A stretch of 64,000 nucleotides of DNA from Proteles cristata cristata (GCA_017311185.1 JAESUZ010004507.1:62001-126000), one strand, 5' to 3'; counted from the first letter of the stretch, positions 1 to 14,089 are shown. Numbers and translations are program-made. Notes: generated by a model from the letters alone, not told the origin.

Positions 1-119
1 AACTAAGAGTGAATCACATGTGTTGCTAAGCAGTGTTAACTTTTTTGAGGACTTGGCTCTAAAGGGAAGGAGGTAGGGTAGCAGTTACAGGAGGATTCAG
101 GATTGAAGGAATTTGGGTG

Positions 120-1000
120 CATATGTTCACCAAAATATATATACAAGAATATTCATAGCAGCACTATTCATAACACCCCCAAACTGGAGATTACCCAAAT
201 GCTTACCCAGCAGTAGAAAGGATAAATAAACTGTGGCATATTCACCAATAGAATATGTATAGTGATGAAAATGAATCAACTACAACTGCATGCAATAATA
301 TGGATTAATCCCACAAGCACAATGTTGAGTCAGGATTACTAGATTTAGCAAAAGTAAAAAAATACAGGATAACCAGTTAAATTTGAATTTCAGATAAACG
401 ATGAATCATTTGTAATATAAATATGTCCCATGCTAAATGATTCATCGTTTATCTGAAATTCAAATTTAACTAGCCATCCTATATTTTCTCTGGCGACCTT
501 ACATTGAATGAAATAAGTCAGACACAAAGGTTATCCTGTAGGGAAGAGAGAGACTGGAAGTAGGCATAAGCGGTATGCTTCTAATACTGTTTCTTGATCA
601 CCACTTAGGCATCAAGCTGCATAATTAAGATGTGGGCACTGTATGTATATTATACTTCACTTGAATGATCTATGCTATTCATCTATAATTTATTTATAAT
701 CTACTTGGCAAGGATCTGAATATGTCTTATAGAGAAAAACTTAAGAAATGCACAGCACCCACACTAACTAAAGCAAGAGAAACACTTTGAATGGGTGATT
801 TAAAGCAGAAAATAAACGGTCTATAAATATAAAAGTATGCTCGACTTCACTAATAACTATAGAAATAAAACTGAGGTACCATTTTCCACTTATCAAATTG
901 GTAATGATACTTAGAGAAGTTAAAAAACTTTAGAAAACTGAATAATCTCATGACTTCATGGGAATTTGGTAGTATATTTAAAAAACTGAGATGGATTTTG
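120..1000 (+). mobile_element. Old L1 3'-end remnants
   Basis: AT-rich text typical of ancient mammalian L1 tails, for example 'gcagcactattcataa' and 'ggcatattcacc' near 155-250, followed by further degraded L1 near 640-1000. It is interrupted by the foldback element at 366-480. Part of KIF4A intron 6. Confidence 0.55.
366..480. repeat. Foldback element: 46-bp inverted repeat with 23-bp loop
   Basis: The left arm 366-411 and the right arm 435-480 are inverted copies differing at three positions near their outer ends. The loop is 412-434. It looks like a member of a palindromic non-autonomous repeat family seen in mammals whose name I cannot give with certainty. It interrupts L1-like text (…aatgttgagt / …gaaataagtcagaca). 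Confidence 0.8.
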
Positions 1001-1690
1001 GGGCAGATGGCAGGTTAAAGATATCCCAGGGTCCCCTTTATTCCCAAGTCTGATCCATCCACTCTGTTCTTGAGCCAAGTAGGTGCTGTAGTCAGCCAAG
1101 AGAATGAGGTCACAGGATAGGCCTGAGACCTGATAGTAAGAGGTGATGCAGAGATTTTCATCTCTGGAAGAGATGAGAACTCCAAGCGAAGGGCTTAGGG
1201 TCTGATGTAGTAGAGCTAACGTACAAGGATGGGAACACGGCTTCTGGCGAAGGCTTGGCCTATAGGACTCTATGAACTCCTAGGGACTGGTCAATATTGT
1301 CTCTGTGAGTATGCCAGGTTTTTCTGGATCTGAAAATGCTGAGAAGAAACTGAAGAGTTAGGTTGGGTGCTTTCCACCTTGAAACAAGGACAGCACTAGG
1401 GAACAAGAGTACAGACAGGCTGCCTCCTGATACCTCCCAATGGTGTGAGAAGCTTCCTGGCATGACAACACGCTCACTGGTACAGTGCTGGTTCATGGGC
1501 AGAAACCTCCGTGCCCTTTCCACTCACACAGCTGCTGGGACTAAAGACACTTGAGCTCCAATGAGCAGACAAAGGAAAATAACAATCCACATAAGGGGAC
1601 CCCAAATGAAAGACAAGCAGAACACTTAGAGCAGGCCTCTAATGAAACAGGGTTGCTGAGAGAAACAGACAACTTGAGCTTAAAAGAGAC
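1001..1690. other. Intronic sequence, unassigned
   Basis: No kinesin exon, gene or clear repeat family recognised here. Base composition is closer to average than in the flanking L1 text; it may be an old L1 5' region. Confidence 0.3.
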
Positions 1691-1697
1691 CTCTCTA

Positions 1698-1901
1698 GGG
1701 GCACCTGGGTGGCTCAATGCCTTGGTTGAGCGTCTGACTTCGGCTCAGGTCTGATCTCACGGTTCATGAGTTTGAGTCCCACATTGGGTTCCGTGCTGAC
1801 AGCTTGGAGCCTGTAGCCTGCTTTGTGTCTCCCTCCCTCTATCCTTCCCCTGCTTGCTCTCTCTCTCTCTCTCCAAAATAAAAAAACATTAAAAAAAAAA
1901 A
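1698..1901 (+). mobile_element. Felid tRNA-Lys SINE (CanSINE), copy 1
   Basis: Complete copy: tRNA-like head with GGCTCA box, body ending in (CT)n and an A-rich tail. Target-site duplication CTCTCTAG on both sides. This copy describes the family; later entries give only orientation and duplications. Confidence 0.9.
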
Positions 1902-2399
1902 GCTCTCTAGGTGATTAAGTACAGCATAAAAAAGACTTTCGGGAACTAAAAGAATTAATTAAACACTATTTACCAAAACCAGTAGCAATTATCATTCCAA
2001 ATATTAAAACACCAAAACCATTCCAATTAAAATCAGAAACTAGATCCTCCTGAAGAAAGCAACTATCCTTCAACATCCTTCTCTTCGCTAATAAACAAAA
2101 AATAGGAGAATCATAGGAATAAATACTGGCAAAGTGATCATTTTTTTTTAACTGATACAATTTTACAATACCAAAACCCAAGACTCTAGTTTAAAAAACT
2201 TACAGCAGAGCTCTAAGTATCAGGAAGAATGAATCTCACAAACATAACATTGAGTGAAAACAAAAAACAAAACACCAGTGACAAAAGAACACATACATTA
2301 TCACTACATATTGTTAAAGGATACAAGAATAAGGAAATGAATGGATAAGATAAACACCACATCCAAGACAGTAGTTAAGTTCACGCCTACTCCCCACCA

Positions 2400-3120
2400 C
2401 ACCTGTCAGATGCACCCTGCCCTGATTCCTTAGCACTCGACAACACGCTCTGGCAAAGATGACCAAAAACCTCAATGGGCAAATCCCTCTGACTCTTTCC
2501 AGTCCTTATCTTATGTAATCACTCTGAAACATCTGACACAGGTAACAATCCCTCTCTTCTAGAAACTCTTACCTTGGCTTTTAAGATACTACTATTCTGC
2601 GTGTCTCTACACCTGCTTTAATTGGCTCATTTACTTCTGACTCTTATATATTAGTGCTCCTAATATTTAGTGTTGGCTCTCTTGTTATCTAGTCTTGCTC
2701 TATACAACTCTCCATGGGCAACTTCACCCATAGATTCCAAAGATTTATCTCCAGCCCAGATGTTGCTTCTTTTTTTTAATGTTTTATTTATTTAAGTGAT
2801 AGTTACACTCAGTGTGGGGATCGAACTTATGACCTGGGGGTCAAATTTACCACCTCAAGATCAAAAGTCACATCCTCTTCTGACTGAGCCAGCTAGGCAC
2901 ACCCTCCCCAACCCCACCAGATGTTGCTTCTATGCTCTAGTTCTGATTTTCCCATTTCCTTCTGGATTTTTCTAATATGCATTTCAAATCTGGCATGTCT
3001 AAAATCAAACTTATTACCTTTCTCTTTGCAGTCTGCTCTCTATATACCTATGTCTTCTTTTCTTGCTAATTTCCCTTCAGCTAATGGCATCTCCCACTTG
3101 ATCTGAGGCCATGATTTTAT
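2400..3120 (+). mobile_element. Old LINE2 remnant
   Basis: Contains L2-like phrases such as 'tttatctccagcccaga' (2747 on) and 'aaatctggcatgtctaaaat' (2985 on). A SINE at 2770-2906 interrupts it. Confidence 0.6.
2770..2906 (-). mobile_element. Felid SINE, diverged
   Basis: Reverse orientation (T-rich start, ends GAGCCAGCTAGGCACACCC). Flanked by CCAGATGTTGCTTCT on both sides, the duplicated target. Confidence 0.8.
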
Positions 3121-3524
3121 CATAAACTTCTTTGCCTCACAAATCAAATCTACTTGAGTACACCGCCTTCCTCCACCCCTAATAATGCAGTATGCAACAA
3201 AATTCTGATGGGCCATATCCACCCACTGAAAATATCCAAGAGCAGCTAGCAACTTTCTTAGCTCTCAATAGGTAGAAGATGATTCCTTCTGATAGTGGGG
3301 AGCTTGGCTTTGGGAATGATATTTTATTAACTAAAGAAAACTTGCTTCTGCTAGGACAAGTCATACCCTGAAGCCTCTTTCACCCTCAAAATCTACCTAA
3401 AATGTTGACAAGCACCCTAGCAAGCTCCCTAGGGTCCTTAGTTCAGCTGGGCTTATCTAGAAGTATCAGTAGGGCCCCTATACTCCTTATTAACCACCAT
3501 CCAGAGCAAGTAAAACACAGGAGA

Positions 3525-3690
3525 TAGAATTGGTGATTATTAAGAGGCTAGTATATACCAGGAATTACATTGCATGTTTTACATATATGAGTTCACTTAA
3601 TCCTCACATCTCTGTGGGAGTATGTGTATATTTGAGTTCTATTTTACAAATGAGGAAACTGAAGCTGTGAAGCTAAAATGGGTAACCTGG
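3525..3690. mobile_element. MIR-like SINE
   Basis: Contains the MIR phrase 'ttttacaaatgaggaaactgaag' region (3650 on) after 'ttcacttaatcctcacatc'. Confidence 0.65.
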
Positions 3691-4088
3691 AATGTGTATG
3701 CAAAACTCTAATGCAATTGAGTGAAATTCCTTTGAGAGCCCCTAAAAGTCTTTGAAGATGCTGCCACGTAAGAAACCACTAAGCACCTGTGAATATATCA
3801 CTGGTGGGCTCGAGAGTGCAAAATTCTTCAGAGATTGAAAGCAGATGTATAAAACTAACAGAAGAAAAAAATACATATAGGAGAGAACTGCTGTGACAAG
3901 GTGGCACCAACTCTAGGGGTAGTGCACACTTGTAGGGGAATCAGCAAACACAAGAAAGTTTTGGGACAATGTCCATGGTAATTGGTTGGGATACCAGAGT
4001 AGAAGCAGGCCACTGGGCTAACAGCCAACGACATAGCAGGAATAACCAAACACAAACATAAAACATATGTAGGATAAAACCCTCTGGG

Positions 4089-4302
4089 TTTTTTTTTTTA
4101 AGATTTTTAATTTATTTTTGAGACAGAGAGACAGCATTAGCAAGGGAGGGCCAGAGAAAGAGGGAGACACAAAATGTGAAGACAGGCTCCAGGCTCTGAG
4201 CTGTCAGCACAGAGCCCGAAGCAGGGCTCGAACCCACGAACTGTGAGATCATGACCTGAGCCGAAGTCGGACGCTCAACCGACTGAGCCACCCAGGCGCC
4301 CC
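4089..4302 (-). mobile_element. Felid SINE
   Basis: Reverse copy ending GCCACCCAGGCGCCCC, young-looking. Target duplication resembles AAAACCCYCTG. Confidence 0.9.
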
Positions 4303-4332
4303 TAAAACCCCCTGTTAAAAGAGAACATTGGG

Positions 4333-4785
4333 TATTCATAGCAGCACTCTCCACAATAGCCAAAATATGGCAAGAGCCTAAGTGTCCATCAACTGACAAA
4401 TGGATCAAGAAGATGTGGTTTATCTATACCATGGAATACTATATGGCAATGAGAAACAATGAATCTGGTCATGTGTAGCAACATGGATGGATCTTGAGGG
4501 TGTTATGCTGAGCGAAATAAGTCAGGCAAAGAAGGACAAATACCATATGTTTGCACGTATAGGAGGATTAGGAGGAACTTAACAGAGGACCGTGGGGGAG
4601 GAGAAGGGGGGAAATGGGAGGGGAGAGGGAGAGAGGCAAACCATGAGAGACTCTTGAATGCTGAGACCAAAACTGAGGACTGATGGGCATGGGGGAGGGC
4701 ACTTGTGGGGATGAGCACTGGGTGTTATATGGAAACCAACTTGACAATAAACTATTTGTAAAAAAATACATTTAATAAAAAAAGA
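4333..4785 (+). mobile_element. 5'-truncated carnivore L1 with target duplication
   Basis: L1 3' end including 'gagcactgggtgttatatgg' and 'aataaactatttgtaaaaaa'. It is flanked by GAGAACATTGGG at 4321-4332 and 4786-4797. Confidence 0.85.
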
Positions 4786-4807
4786 GAGAACATTGGGGGC
4801 AGGGGAT

Positions 4808-5018
4808 GGGCGCCTGGGTGGCTCAGTCAATCAAGGATCTGAATTTCACTCAGGTCATGATCTCCCGGTTCTTGAGTTCGAGCCCCGCATCAGGCTCTGT
4901 GCTGACAGCTCAGAGCCTGGAGCCTGCTTTGGGTTCTGTGTCTCCCTCTCTCTCTGTCCCTCCCCTGTTCATGCTCTGTCTCTCTGTCTCTCTCTCAAAA
5001 ATAAACGTTAAAAAAAAA
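4808..5018 (+). mobile_element. Felid SINE
   Basis: Forward copy GGGCGCCTGGGTGGCTCAG... with TC-rich body and A tail. Confidence 0.9.
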
Positions 5019-5037
5019 GAGAGCATAGGACTGGGTA

Positions 5038-5060
5038 TGGAAGGAAGGAAGGAAGGAAGG
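5038..5060 (+). repeat. (GGAA)n short tandem repeat
   Basis: About five GGAA units (AAGGAAGGAAGG). Confidence 0.8.
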
Positions 5061-5394
5061 GATCAAGCTACATGATTTTGATAAGGGATGCAAAAACATA
5101 TACCAGGCAAAGGCTAACAGAGAGAAAGTAGGTGAAAAAACAATCAGACAAAATAGATACAAGCCTCTGAGAAGATATATGACATGATACTTCATGCAGC
5201 TAGCAACATAGCTTCAAAATATATAATTGTAATAACACTATATGGTGACAGATGGTGACCACACTTACATGGTGAGCACTGAGTAATGCATAGGATTGTT
5301 GAATCACTAAGTTGTACACCTGAAACTAATATAACATTGTATGTCAACTATACTTCAATGAAAAATAGCTGCAAAAATGTGCGTGTGTACATAT

Positions 5395-5627
5395 AGGAGG
5401 ATTAGGAGGAACTTAACTGAGGACCATGGGGGAGAAGAAGGGAGGAAATGGTGGGGGAAAGGGGGAGAGGCAAACCATGAGAGACTCTTGAATGCTGAGA
5501 AACAAACTGAGGACTGATGGATGTGGGGGAGAAGGGGGAGATGGGCATGGAGAAGGGCACTTGCGGCGATGAGCACTGGGTGTTATATGGAAACCAATTT
5601 GACAATAAACTATTTGTAAGAAAAAAA
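5395..5627 (+). mobile_element. 5'-truncated carnivore L1 3' end
   Basis: Same 3' terminal segment as the copy at 4333-4785, shorter. Flanking duplication resembles ATGTGCGTGTGTACATATA (5376 on) and ATATGCGTGTGTATATATA (5628 on). Confidence 0.85.
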
Positions 5628-5689
5628 TATGCGTGTGTATATATATAATGTATAAAATACATGTATATGCATATATCTAATGTATAAAT

Positions 5690-8600
5690 AAATACAAGGA
5701 GAAACTGACAAATCCTTGGTCATGTTGCGACAAAATAACATATTAAGCAAATAACAAGAAAGAACATGAAAGATCTGAATAATATAATTAGAGAGTTTAT
5801 CTAATAGGCACATATAGAACCACATACCCAACAGAAAACACTTTTTTCAAATACACATGGGAATATCAACAAAGACCAAACAAGAATCAGGTCAAATTTC
5901 AAAAATCAGAAATCACACACATTTATTGATCATAATGCAATATATCAGAAATAAGCAATAATAGGATATGTAGAAACACATTCTATATAACTCTTAGGTT
6001 AAAGGAAAAATGGAAAAGGCAGTATGATTACCTAATTTAGAAATTAATAGAGGACTATTTCCCAAAATTATAAGACCATATCCAAGTGGTACTTAGAGGA
6101 AAATGTATAGTTTTAAATGTATCTCTTTAGAGAACAATTGAAAACAAGTGAGCTATGCTACCAAAAGAGAAATAATCAAATGGTATGCATAAAAGGAAAA
6201 AAAGAAAAGTCTATCCTGAATGTCATTTAGGCTCTAGATCCAGCTACCAATTTGTAGGAAATACAGAGGAAAGAGAAACATGTTAAAACTACATGGGGAT
6301 GCAATCAGCAAAATTCAGATTATGGGAAATTCTATCAGACAACCCGGTTTCTTCAATAAATATTCCAGGAAGTTGAGGGGCAAAGAGAGATGGAGGTGAT
6401 ACGCACACATTAAAAGAGACTTAAAAGACCTATCAAGTAGGAGCAATGTGTAGACTTTGTTTAGATCCTGATCTAAATAAATAAAATTAATGAGACTATT
6501 GGAGACTCGAACACTGACAAGATATTTAATTATCATTAATTTTTAGGTGATTATAGTCTTAAAAGAGTTTTTTTCAGATACAAACTAAAATAAATAAAAC
6601 AATATATCTGGGATTTGCTTCCAAATAATATCAGTGGGAGAACATGGTTAGGATACAAATGAAACAGGACTGGTCATAAATTATTCGTTGTTGAAACTGT
6701 ATGACAGGTACGTGGGGTGTTCATTATGCCCTCCTGACTTCTTGAAAAGCTTAAAAAAAAGAGACAGAGAAGAACTAAGCTTTCAGCTCAGGAAGCAATA
6801 CAAAAAAATATAACTAAGTACAACAACTTGAGGAGGAAGTCATTAATAGAGAGGAAAAAACAAAAACAAAAAAGGAGAGTTAATTAACAAATGTCAAATG
6901 TGATAGAAAAAAAGAAAATACATAAAAAAATGAAAAGTAGAGACATAATTACAGATATAGAGATTTAGAGATTAAAACTATAAAATAAATCCATATGCAA
7001 AATTATGTCAATAAATTTGACAATCTAGACAAAGTAAATACTTTTCTAAGAAAATATAAATGATCAAAACTGACTCAGGGTATAGGAAATCTAATTATTC
7101 AAGAAAACTTCAAAGATAATTCCCATGTTACTGTACCAGACCACAGAAGTCAAAAGCTTCATAACTGATTTTATACAGTTGGCAAAACCTTCAAACCAAA
7201 AGTGGACAAGAGAGGCACACTTACAAAAAAAGTTACAGGCCACTCTCTCTTAGGAACATATATGTAAATGTCCTAAATTAAAAATTACTACATGACACCC
7301 AGCAGTGTACAGAAAGAATAACTTAAATGGTTAATTGGGGATGATTCAGTGATAGAAAAGATATTTTTACAATTCACTCTAACAATAGATTAAAAGAAGA
7401 AAAACTACATGTCATTAATTCCCATGATAAACTCAACACTTATTTCTTATTTTAAAAATATGTAATTCTTAGCAAAGTAGGAACGAAAAGTCATGTCCTT
7501 AACTTGACAAAGGATGGCTGCCAGAGGTGTACTGATAATTAAAGTTGAAACACGGGCAACATTCTGGCTAGAGTAAAAAACGAAAACAATGAGAATGGCT
7601 ACTATCACTGGTACTATTCAATCATGTTCTTGAAATAAGAAATAAAGTACGTTAGGAAGAGGCCAAAGTGTCAACTTGAAAATAATACAAATACCTACCT
7701 AGAAAACCCAAGAAACGCAACTGTCAAATGATGAGGAAATGAAGAAACCAATTCAGCAATGTAAGATACAAGACCAAAATTTGAAAATTAACACTTTTCC
7801 TAGACAGGATTAAAAAATAAAATAGAAGAAGGGATATTCAAAATAGGAACACAAACTATAATACTCCAGAATATGCCTACCAAGGTAGGTGGTGTAAGAA
7901 TTATATTAAGAAAACTATAAAAGCTCACTGAAAGACATAAAAGACTTGTATAAAAATGAAGAGATCATGCTCCTGGAGGGGTAGGCACAATTCTCCTCAA
8001 GTTAATCTATAAACTGAATTCAGAATTTGTGAAATTTGTGAACTTGTCATAGAACTTGACAGCCTGATTCTGAAAGTCATCTGGAAGAGAAAATAATCAA
8101 ACTGGTTCTGATAAAAGAACAGTAAGGAGAAACTTGCCCTCCCAGAGATTAAAATATACTGTAAACTACACCTATTAAAGGGCTTAAGAATAAACAGATA
8201 CACTAATAGGGCAGAATGGAGTCCAGAAATAGTACACATGCATCTTCAAATCAATATATCAAGATACTAAGTCAGGTCAGCGGGTAAAAGGACTTTCTCT
8301 TTAATAAAATGGTGCTAGAACAACCAGATATCCATGTGGGGTTGGGGGAATGACCCTCAACCCCTATCTCACTTTAGAACCAAAAAATAATTCAAGATAG
8401 ATTACAAAACTAATGTGAAAGTTAAAACTATAAAACTTCAAGTGGAAAACATGGGAGATTATCTTCGTGATTCTGGGTAGGCAGACATTTCATGGACAGG
8501 ACATAAGCTTTAGTGCTAAAAGCTTTTAGAGCTTTTCTAAACATTAACAGAAAGAAATGAGAAACTGGACGTCATAAACATTAAAATTTCTGCTCATCCA

Positions 8601-10445
8601 AAGACATCATTAAAAAGACAGACAAGCCACAGATTGTAAAAGAATGTTTGTAATATACATTATCTGACATTTGGGTCCAGAATATATAAAGAACTCTCAC
8701 AAACCATCAATAAAATGATGAATAACTCTATTTGTTAAAATGGGTAAAAGACCTGAATGGACATTTTAAGATAAGATACATAAATAGTAAGTACATGAAA
8801 AGAGTTTCAAGATTGTCATTTTTGAAATGCAAAATAGAACCATGATGGGACACCGGCTGACACTCACTCAAATGTTGCTAAGATTGTGATGAACTGGAAC
8901 TCTCATACATTGCTGGGCTATGAAATGGTACAAACTATGTTAGAGAACTATTAGGCATTTTCTTATACAGGTAAGCATACATCTACCTCTTCTACTCCTA
9001 GGTATTTACCCCAAGAGAAATCAAAACATCTATTAACAAAAAGACCTGTACATGAATGCTCAAAGCAGCCTTATTCATAATAGTTAACAACTGGAAATAT
9101 GCGAAATTTCCATCTAAAGGAGAATTGAAAAACAAAGAGTGGTATAATCATAAAATGGAATACTACTCAGCAACACAGTGGAACACATCATTAATCAAAG
9201 CAAGAACACAGACAAATCTCAAAAAAAGCCTACAACTAACCACATTATGGTAAACAAAAGCAGCCAGGCACATAAAAATGATATGATTCCATTAATAGGA
9301 AGTCTAAGAACATGCAAAATTAATCTATGGTGACAGAAGTCAGAAAGAAAGTGGTTGCTTAAGATGTAAAATGGGTAGGATGGATTGACTGGAAAGGGGT
9401 ACAAGGGAACTTTCTGGAATAGATGGAAATGTTTCACATCATGTTTTGGGCGATAGTTACACAAGTGCATACACAACTATCAAAACTCAACAAACTAAAC
9501 ATTTAAAATATGTGCATTTTATTGTATATAAATTTTACCTCAAGAAAAAAATCAGGAAAACATGAATGAAGAGATTACAAAGTTAAAAAATGAGACTGAG
9601 AAAAATGTATGTAATATATGCAACAAGGTATTAATATCTGGAATATATAAACAACTTCTAAAGTCAACAAGAGAAATATAACCTGAAAGAAAAAAAATAA
9701 GCAAAGGGTATGAACAGGCAATTCACAAAAATGGAGAGAGAATGGCCAATAACATGAAAAAAAAATGTTCAATTTCACAAGCCATTGGGGGAAATATAAA
9801 TTTTTAAAAATGGCATGCAATGTTCAAGATGGACAAAAATAAAAAGGTCAATGATATGAATACTGTCAACAGTACAGGGAAACATTCTCATATAGTATAG
9901 GTAGCAAGCATACTGGGACAGGCATTTTGGAGAACAATATTTAGCAGTATTTAAAATCTCAGATGAGCATGTCCTTCACCTTAGCAATTCCTCTTCCCAG
10001 TATCTAATCTAGAGAATACTCTCAAGTATGTATCATATTCAAGACTATAGACTATGGTATCATTTTGCAATAGCTAGAAATTGGACAACCTAAATGTCAT
10101 TCAAAACAGGAATAGTTAAACACAGTAGACTTTGTACATTGTAGAATTCTATATAGCAGTTCTAAAAATGAGGCAGATTTATATAATGACACAAAAGATT
10201 TCAAAGATACCTTATTAAGAGACAAAAGGAAGTTGAAAAATAATATATGCAGTATGACAGCATTTGTCTTTAAAAACAACAGGGAAACATCAATTTAAAA
10301 ACCAGGCAGATGAAAGTAGTTATCCCTAGATTAGAACTGAAAGGTAAATCAAGGGGGAGCTTTTATCTTCATCTGCATTGCTTGTGTTTTTATACTAGGA
10401 ATTTATCCATGTATTACTTGTGTAATTCAAAGGAAAAACAATTTA
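5690..10445. mobile_element. Ancient L1 (L1M-type) fragments
   Basis: Long AT-rich stretch with degraded L1 ORF2 and 3'-end text, e.g. 'acctgaatggacatttt' (8751 on) and 'tatttaccccaagagaaatc' (9003 on). No open frame is longer than about 85 residues. Individual insertion borders could not be resolved. KIF4A intron 6. Confidence 0.65.
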
Positions 10446-11187
10446 GTTAGCAATACTAAAAATTTTAAAGGCATATAACAAATATATTACTACATGTACA
10501 TGCACATTTATGTAAAGAAAAATATCTGGTGATGATACACACCAAACTTAATAGCCACAGTTAAAGAAGTGCCTTCTTGAAAACTTAAAAGGAAGATCTG
10601 GGAATGAAGTATCCACAGGGGGCTTTAAAAAGCTCAGATATATTTCTGGAGATCTAGAAAGCTGTGTGCATGCCCAGGAAAGACCTAAAAATGACAGGAA
10701 AGACCTAAAAAACCCTTATTTTGTACCCCTGGCTGACTTTGAGGCCCAGTTCAAGAAGTGACTAAGACAGAGTTGTAACAAATCTGAGTGTTAGGGACAA
10801 GCCCCAACACCTAACACAGAACCCTAGGCAAATGCTGGAAAAGTTATAGTTCCAGGCATTTAAGGAAATCTGAGACCAATCGTTAGCTAACCACTAACCT
10901 TCTGTGACTGTACATTATTGGAAATTACAGAATTAGTCCAAGAAAGTCACTAAATATACAAAAACAGCAAATTAGGTTTATTCTAGGAAAAGAAGATTGG
11001 TTTAATATCCAAAAATCAATTAATGCACTAAAACATATCAACAGAATAATGAAGTATTTTTATACTATGATCATGTCAATTGATGATGAAAAAGCATTTG
11101 ACAAACTTATGATAAAAACACTCAACAAACTAGGTATAGACAGAAATTCTTCAACCTGGTAGGGGCATCTGTGAAAAATCCACAGTT

Positions 11188-11394
11188 GGGGCACCTGGGT
11201 GGCTAAGTCGGTTAAGTGTCTGACTTTGACTAAGGTCATGATCTCGCGGTTCGTGGGTTCAAGCCCCACATTGGGCTTTGTGCTGACAGCTCAGAGCCTG
11301 GAGCTGCTTCAGATTCTGTGTCTCCCTATCTCTCTGCCTCTCTGCCTCCCCAAAATCTAAATAAACGTTAAAAAAAGGTTTTTTTAAAAGAAAA
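11188..11394 (+). mobile_element. Felid SINE inside old L1
   Basis: Forward copy; duplication resembles GAAAAAYCCACAG at 11173 and 11395. Confidence 0.88.
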
Positions 11395-12813
11395 GAAAAA
11401 CCCACAGCCAGCATCATACTTTTAATAGTAAAAGACTGAGTGCCTTTCCCCTAAAATCAGGAACAAAACAACAATATTCATTCTCACCACTTCTATTCAA
11501 CATTGTTCTAGAGGTTCTAGCCAGGACATTGAGGCAAGAAAAGGAAATAAAGGCATTCAGACCAGCTAGGAAGAAGTAAAATTATTATCTGTTCACAAGA
11601 TGACATGAACTTGTTTATAGAAATCCTAGAGAATCCATTAAAGAAAGACCTTTTAGAACTAACAAGTTCAGCAAAGTTGCAGATACAAGATCACTATACA
11701 AATCTCAATAAACAATTTGAAAATGAAATTCCATTTACAACAGCATTGAAAAGAATAAAATATTTAGGAATAAGTTTAACAAGCGTAAAACTTATAACCT
11801 GAAAGTTTAAAAAAAGTACTGAAGATTTTTAAGAAGATCTAAACGAATGAATGGAAAGACATTTGAGGTTCTTGAATTGAACGACTTAACATTAAGATGG
11901 CAACACTTCCTAAATTGATCTACAGATTCAACACAATCCGTATGAAAATCCCAGCTGCCTTCTTTGCAGAAAATGACAAGCTAATCCCAACATTCATATG
12001 GAAATGCAAGGGACCCAGAATAGCCAAAACAATCTTGAAAAAGAACATAGTTGGAGCACTCACACTTCCTGATTTCAAAACTTACTACACAGTTACACTA
12101 ATCAAGATAGTATAGTACTGGCATAAGGATAGACATACAGATCAGTGGAATAGAATTGAGAGTCCAATTGTTCTTGACAATGATGCCAAGACAATTTCGT
12201 GATAAAGAATAGTCTTTTCAACAAATGAAGCAGGGATAATTGAATATCTACATGCAGAAGACTGAAGTTTGGACTGCCACTTCACACCATATATAAAGAT
12301 TAACTCAAGATGGATCAAACTTAAATAGAGCATCTAAAACCACAAAACTCCTAGAAGAAAACAAGCATCAATCTTTGTGACCTTGGATTAGGCATTTTTT
12401 TTAAAGATATGACACCAAACACACAATAAAAGAAAAAACATATGAATGGATGTCATCAAATTTTTTAAAATTGTGTGCTTCAAAGGATATCATCAGTAAG
12501 TAAAAACATAACCCAGAGAATGGGAGAAAACATTGGCAAAGCATGTATCTGATAAGGGGTTAGTATCCATAACACACATAAACTGATAAGGAGTTAGTAT
12601 AAAGAACACATGACTCAACCATAAAAAGATAAATAACTCAATAAAAAAATGGGCAAAGAATCTGAATGAACATTTTTCTAAGAAGATATACAAATTGCTG
12701 ATAAGCACATGAAACAATGCTCAACATCATTAGCCATCAGGGAAATGCAAACCAAAACTGCAATGAGTTATCACTTCACACCCACTAGGATGGCTACAAT
12801 TAAAAAAATAACT

Positions 12814-13020
12814 GGGCTGCCTGGGTAGCTCAGTTGGTTAAGCATCCAACTTTGGCTTAGGTCATGATCTCATGGTTGGTGAGCTCAAACCCCATGTTAG
12901 GCGAGCCCCACTTCCCTCTCTCTCCCTCTCTCTCTGTCCCTTGGGGGATTCTCTCTCCCTCTCTGTTCCTTGATCACTTGCACCCTCTCTCTCTCAAAAA
13001 TAGAAAACTAAAAAGAAAAG
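12814..13020 (+). mobile_element. Felid SINE inside old L1
   Basis: Forward copy GGGCTGCCTGGGTAGCTCAG..., with an internal near-duplication of the CT-rich body. Confidence 0.85.
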
Positions 13021-14089
13021 AATGGGGGAAAAGTATAAATAAAATAAACAAAAAGAAATAATAAAAGTAAGAATATAGAAGAATTAGAATCCTATTTTTA
13101 GAATTAGAATTAGATTTCTAAAAATAACAATCCTAAGAAAGTTAAAGTGGTATAGTTGTTGTGAAAAATAGTCTGACAGTTCTTTAAAAAGTTGAACAGA
13201 GTTACCATATGATCAGCAATTCCACTCTTAGGTATAGACCCAAGAGAAATGAAAACATACACCCACTTGAAAACTTGTACATCAATGCTCATAGCAGAAT
13301 TATTCATAATAACTAAAAGTGGAAACAACCCAAACTCCGTCAGTGGATACATATATATGAATACATATTAAAAATTAATAGTAACATATCAATATATTCA
13401 CATAATAGAATATTGTTCAGCAATACAAAGGAATGAAGTGGTGATACATGTTATACAACATGGATGGAAAGCCTTGAAAACATTGTTAAGTGAAACAAGC
13501 CACTCCCAAAAGACCACATATCCTATGACTATATTTATATGAAATACAGGTTATGGTTGCCTAGGGCTAGAGAAGGGGGTGGGAGTGGGGAGTGACTGCT
13601 AATTGGTATGGAGTTTCTTTTTGAGTTTGATAAAAATGTTCTAAAATTAGATTGTGGTGATGGTTGCACAACTCTGTGAATGTACTAAAATCCACAAGAT
13701 GTACAGTTTAATGAGTGATTTTTTTTATGGTATGTGAATTATATCTCAATAAAGCTGTTAAAAAAAAACTCAGAACTGTAAACCTAAAAAAAGACAGAGG
13801 CAGAAGGACCTTTAAAAATAGTATTAAGAAGGTTAAATCTCACAGTGCAAACACAGAACAAAAAGGGCACTTTCAAATGCATTCAGAACAAAAAGCTGAA
13901 TGAGGAAGAAATAGGTCTCTGCCCTGTGCCAGCAGTATAATAATGATATATGACAGAGGTAAAATTCCTCAATTACTATTTTTGCTTCTGATTTCTCAGT
14001 TCCCAAGAGGGAACTGAAGCCCAATATGAGTAAAGAGGTAGTAAGTGAGGACTGAACTACTTTAATAGGAGTTCAAATATCTTGGGCCA

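Larger units (their letters stand above)
10900..13770 (+). mobile_element. Ancient L1 ORF2 and 3' end
   Basis: Reads through L1 reverse-transcriptase-like text near 11070-11100 ('gatgaaaaagcatttgacaa') to a 3' end near 13760 ('tatctcaataaagctgtt'). Frame is broken many times. Two felid SINEs have inserted. Confidence 0.75.

Noticed and set aside
1698..1901. SINE heads as tRNA genes
   Set aside because: They derive from tRNA-Lys but are diverged, lack intact cloverleaf and are followed by SINE bodies and A tails.
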